IMG/VR virus record: IMGVR_UViG_3300012936_004817
Coordinates: 1-40,576 of that record
Direction: 5' to 3' (one strand)
Length of the DNA: 40,576 bases
Source of the DNA: a virus
Shown piece by piece: positions 40,181-40,576 of the stretch; the first letter of the stretch is position 1; every line of letters begins with the position of its first letter. The translations under genes and the position numbers were made by a program. The notes below the pieces were generated by a model. That model ran no database searches, had not been told where the DNA came from, and saw nothing but the letters and a program-made list of their open reading frames with translations.

Positions 40181-40576
40181 CTAATTTGCATAATCTTGGT
40201 CATCATTATCACCAGTGGTTGGAATGATTTCACAACTATCGTTGTTACAAAATTTATCTACTTCTGCCTCTTCATTCTTTATCACACCAAATGATAATTT
40301 ACCAAGTTTTTTGACTTCTTTACCATAAGTCTTTTCATCAATTGCCTCATATGGCATTTGAGGATAAGCCCCATAATCGTGTCTTGGTAATAAACTAATA
40401 CCCTTTAGGTGATACTGATAATAATTCAAACACGGAGCAATTTGGTCTGTCTCCGTTTCTGGATTGAATGTAACCGTACAACTTACTTGGTTGTCTGCCC
40501 AATGTCGTTGAAGAAAAGCGGCTAAACTGAATTGTTCCCAAATCGAAAGTTCAGCCGCTGTTCTAATCCCCTCACC
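40181..40576 (-). CDS. nrdJ: Class II (B12-dependent) ribonucleotide reductase, C-terminal fragment
   Basis: The last 131 residues of a gene that runs off the right edge. The frame reads AAELSIWEQFSLAAFLQRHW, ADNQVSCTVTFNPETET, YQYHLKGISLLP and YPQMPYEAID, matching adenosylcobalamin-dependent ribonucleoside-triphosphate reductases of the monomeric type. Near the end C-NNDS-C gives the CX4C redox pair that re-reduces the active site. It makes dNTPs for phage replication independently of oxygen but needs coenzyme B12. The gene ends 80 bases before the receptor gene. Confidence 0.88.
   Translation of the reverse strand, partial: GEGIRTAAELSIWEQFSLAAFLQRHWADNQVSCTVTFNPETETDQIAPCLNYYQYHLKGISLLPRHDYGAYPQMPYEAIDEKTYGKEVKKLGKLSFGVIKNEEAEVDKFCNNDSCEIIPTTGDNDDQDYAN

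Noticed and set aside
1-40576. Prophage or bacterial chromosome segment
   Set aside because: No integrase, attachment site, tRNA or housekeeping genes are seen; replisome genes are of lytic T4 type. Host-like genes (receptor, glycan block) are interleaved with phage genes on the same strand.

Overview
The window is a contiguous piece of a T4-like tailed-phage genome. The call rests on a complete set of T4-type replisome parts: family B DNA polymerase (gp43-like), sliding clamp (gp45-like), clamp-loader ATPase (gp44-like) and clamp-loader small subunit (gp62-like). All recognisable genes lie on the minus strand, are packed with 4- to 30-base overlaps, and mostly have AGGAG/GAGG ribosome sites. 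No gene-free stretch exceeds about 85 bases, and I see no tRNA, rRNA, CRISPR array or insertion sequence. The DNA is AT-rich. The host is not known. Two things point to a marine bacterium of the Bacteroidota/Marinimicrobia (FCB) kind: a TonB-dependent receptor with a carboxypeptidase-regulatory-like N-terminal domain, and promoters of the form TTGAC-N17-TAnnTT, which resemble the Bacteroidota -33/-7 pattern. This is inference.

Layout in the direction of transcription (right to left). (1) 40.6-36.8 kb: the C-terminus of a B12-dependent class II ribonucleotide reductase, a full-length TonB-dependent outer-membrane receptor, a strong hairpin and a small lipoprotein. (2) 36.7-34.7 kb: small zinc-finger proteins, then a PD-(D/E)XK-like protein and an N6-adenine methyltransferase, coupled and with their own promoter; they look like a restriction-modification pair. 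(3) 34.7-27.2 kb: the replisome (43, 45, 44, 62), interrupted by two tandem paralogous SPPY methyltransferase-like genes and a zinc-ribbon gene; a promoter precedes gene 44. (4) 27.2-22.9 kb: ClpP-like protease, a third SPPY methyltransferase-like gene, a DUF1599-type protein, an Fe-S RecB/Cas4-like nuclease, a SLOG protein, a ribbon-helix-helix protein and small unknowns.

(5) 22.9-2.6 kb: about 20 kb of glycan genes. Two GT4-type glycosyltransferases come first, then two non-sugar genes, then nucleotide-sugar enzymes: C-methyltransferase, RmlC-like cupin, FdtA-like ketoisomerase, StrG-like 2OG oxygenase, three NAD(P)-dependent epimerases/reductases, a DegT aminotransferase and an RfbH-type 3-dehydrase. 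A sulfotransferase and a run of glycosyltransferases follow. Together they could build unusual deoxy, amino or branched sugars and attach them to a glycan. No nucleotidyltransferase or 4,6-dehydratase is present, so precursors would come from the host or from genes elsewhere. (6) 2.6-0 kb: a DUF962/Mpo1-like membrane protein, a second lipoprotein, small unknowns, a degenerate HNH protein and the start of one more gene.

The most unusual content is the phage-borne TonB-dependent receptor beside a B12-dependent enzyme, the large sugar pathway with an Fe-S 3-dehydrase, the restriction-like pair inside the replication operon, and a promoter motif recurring with fixed spacing.
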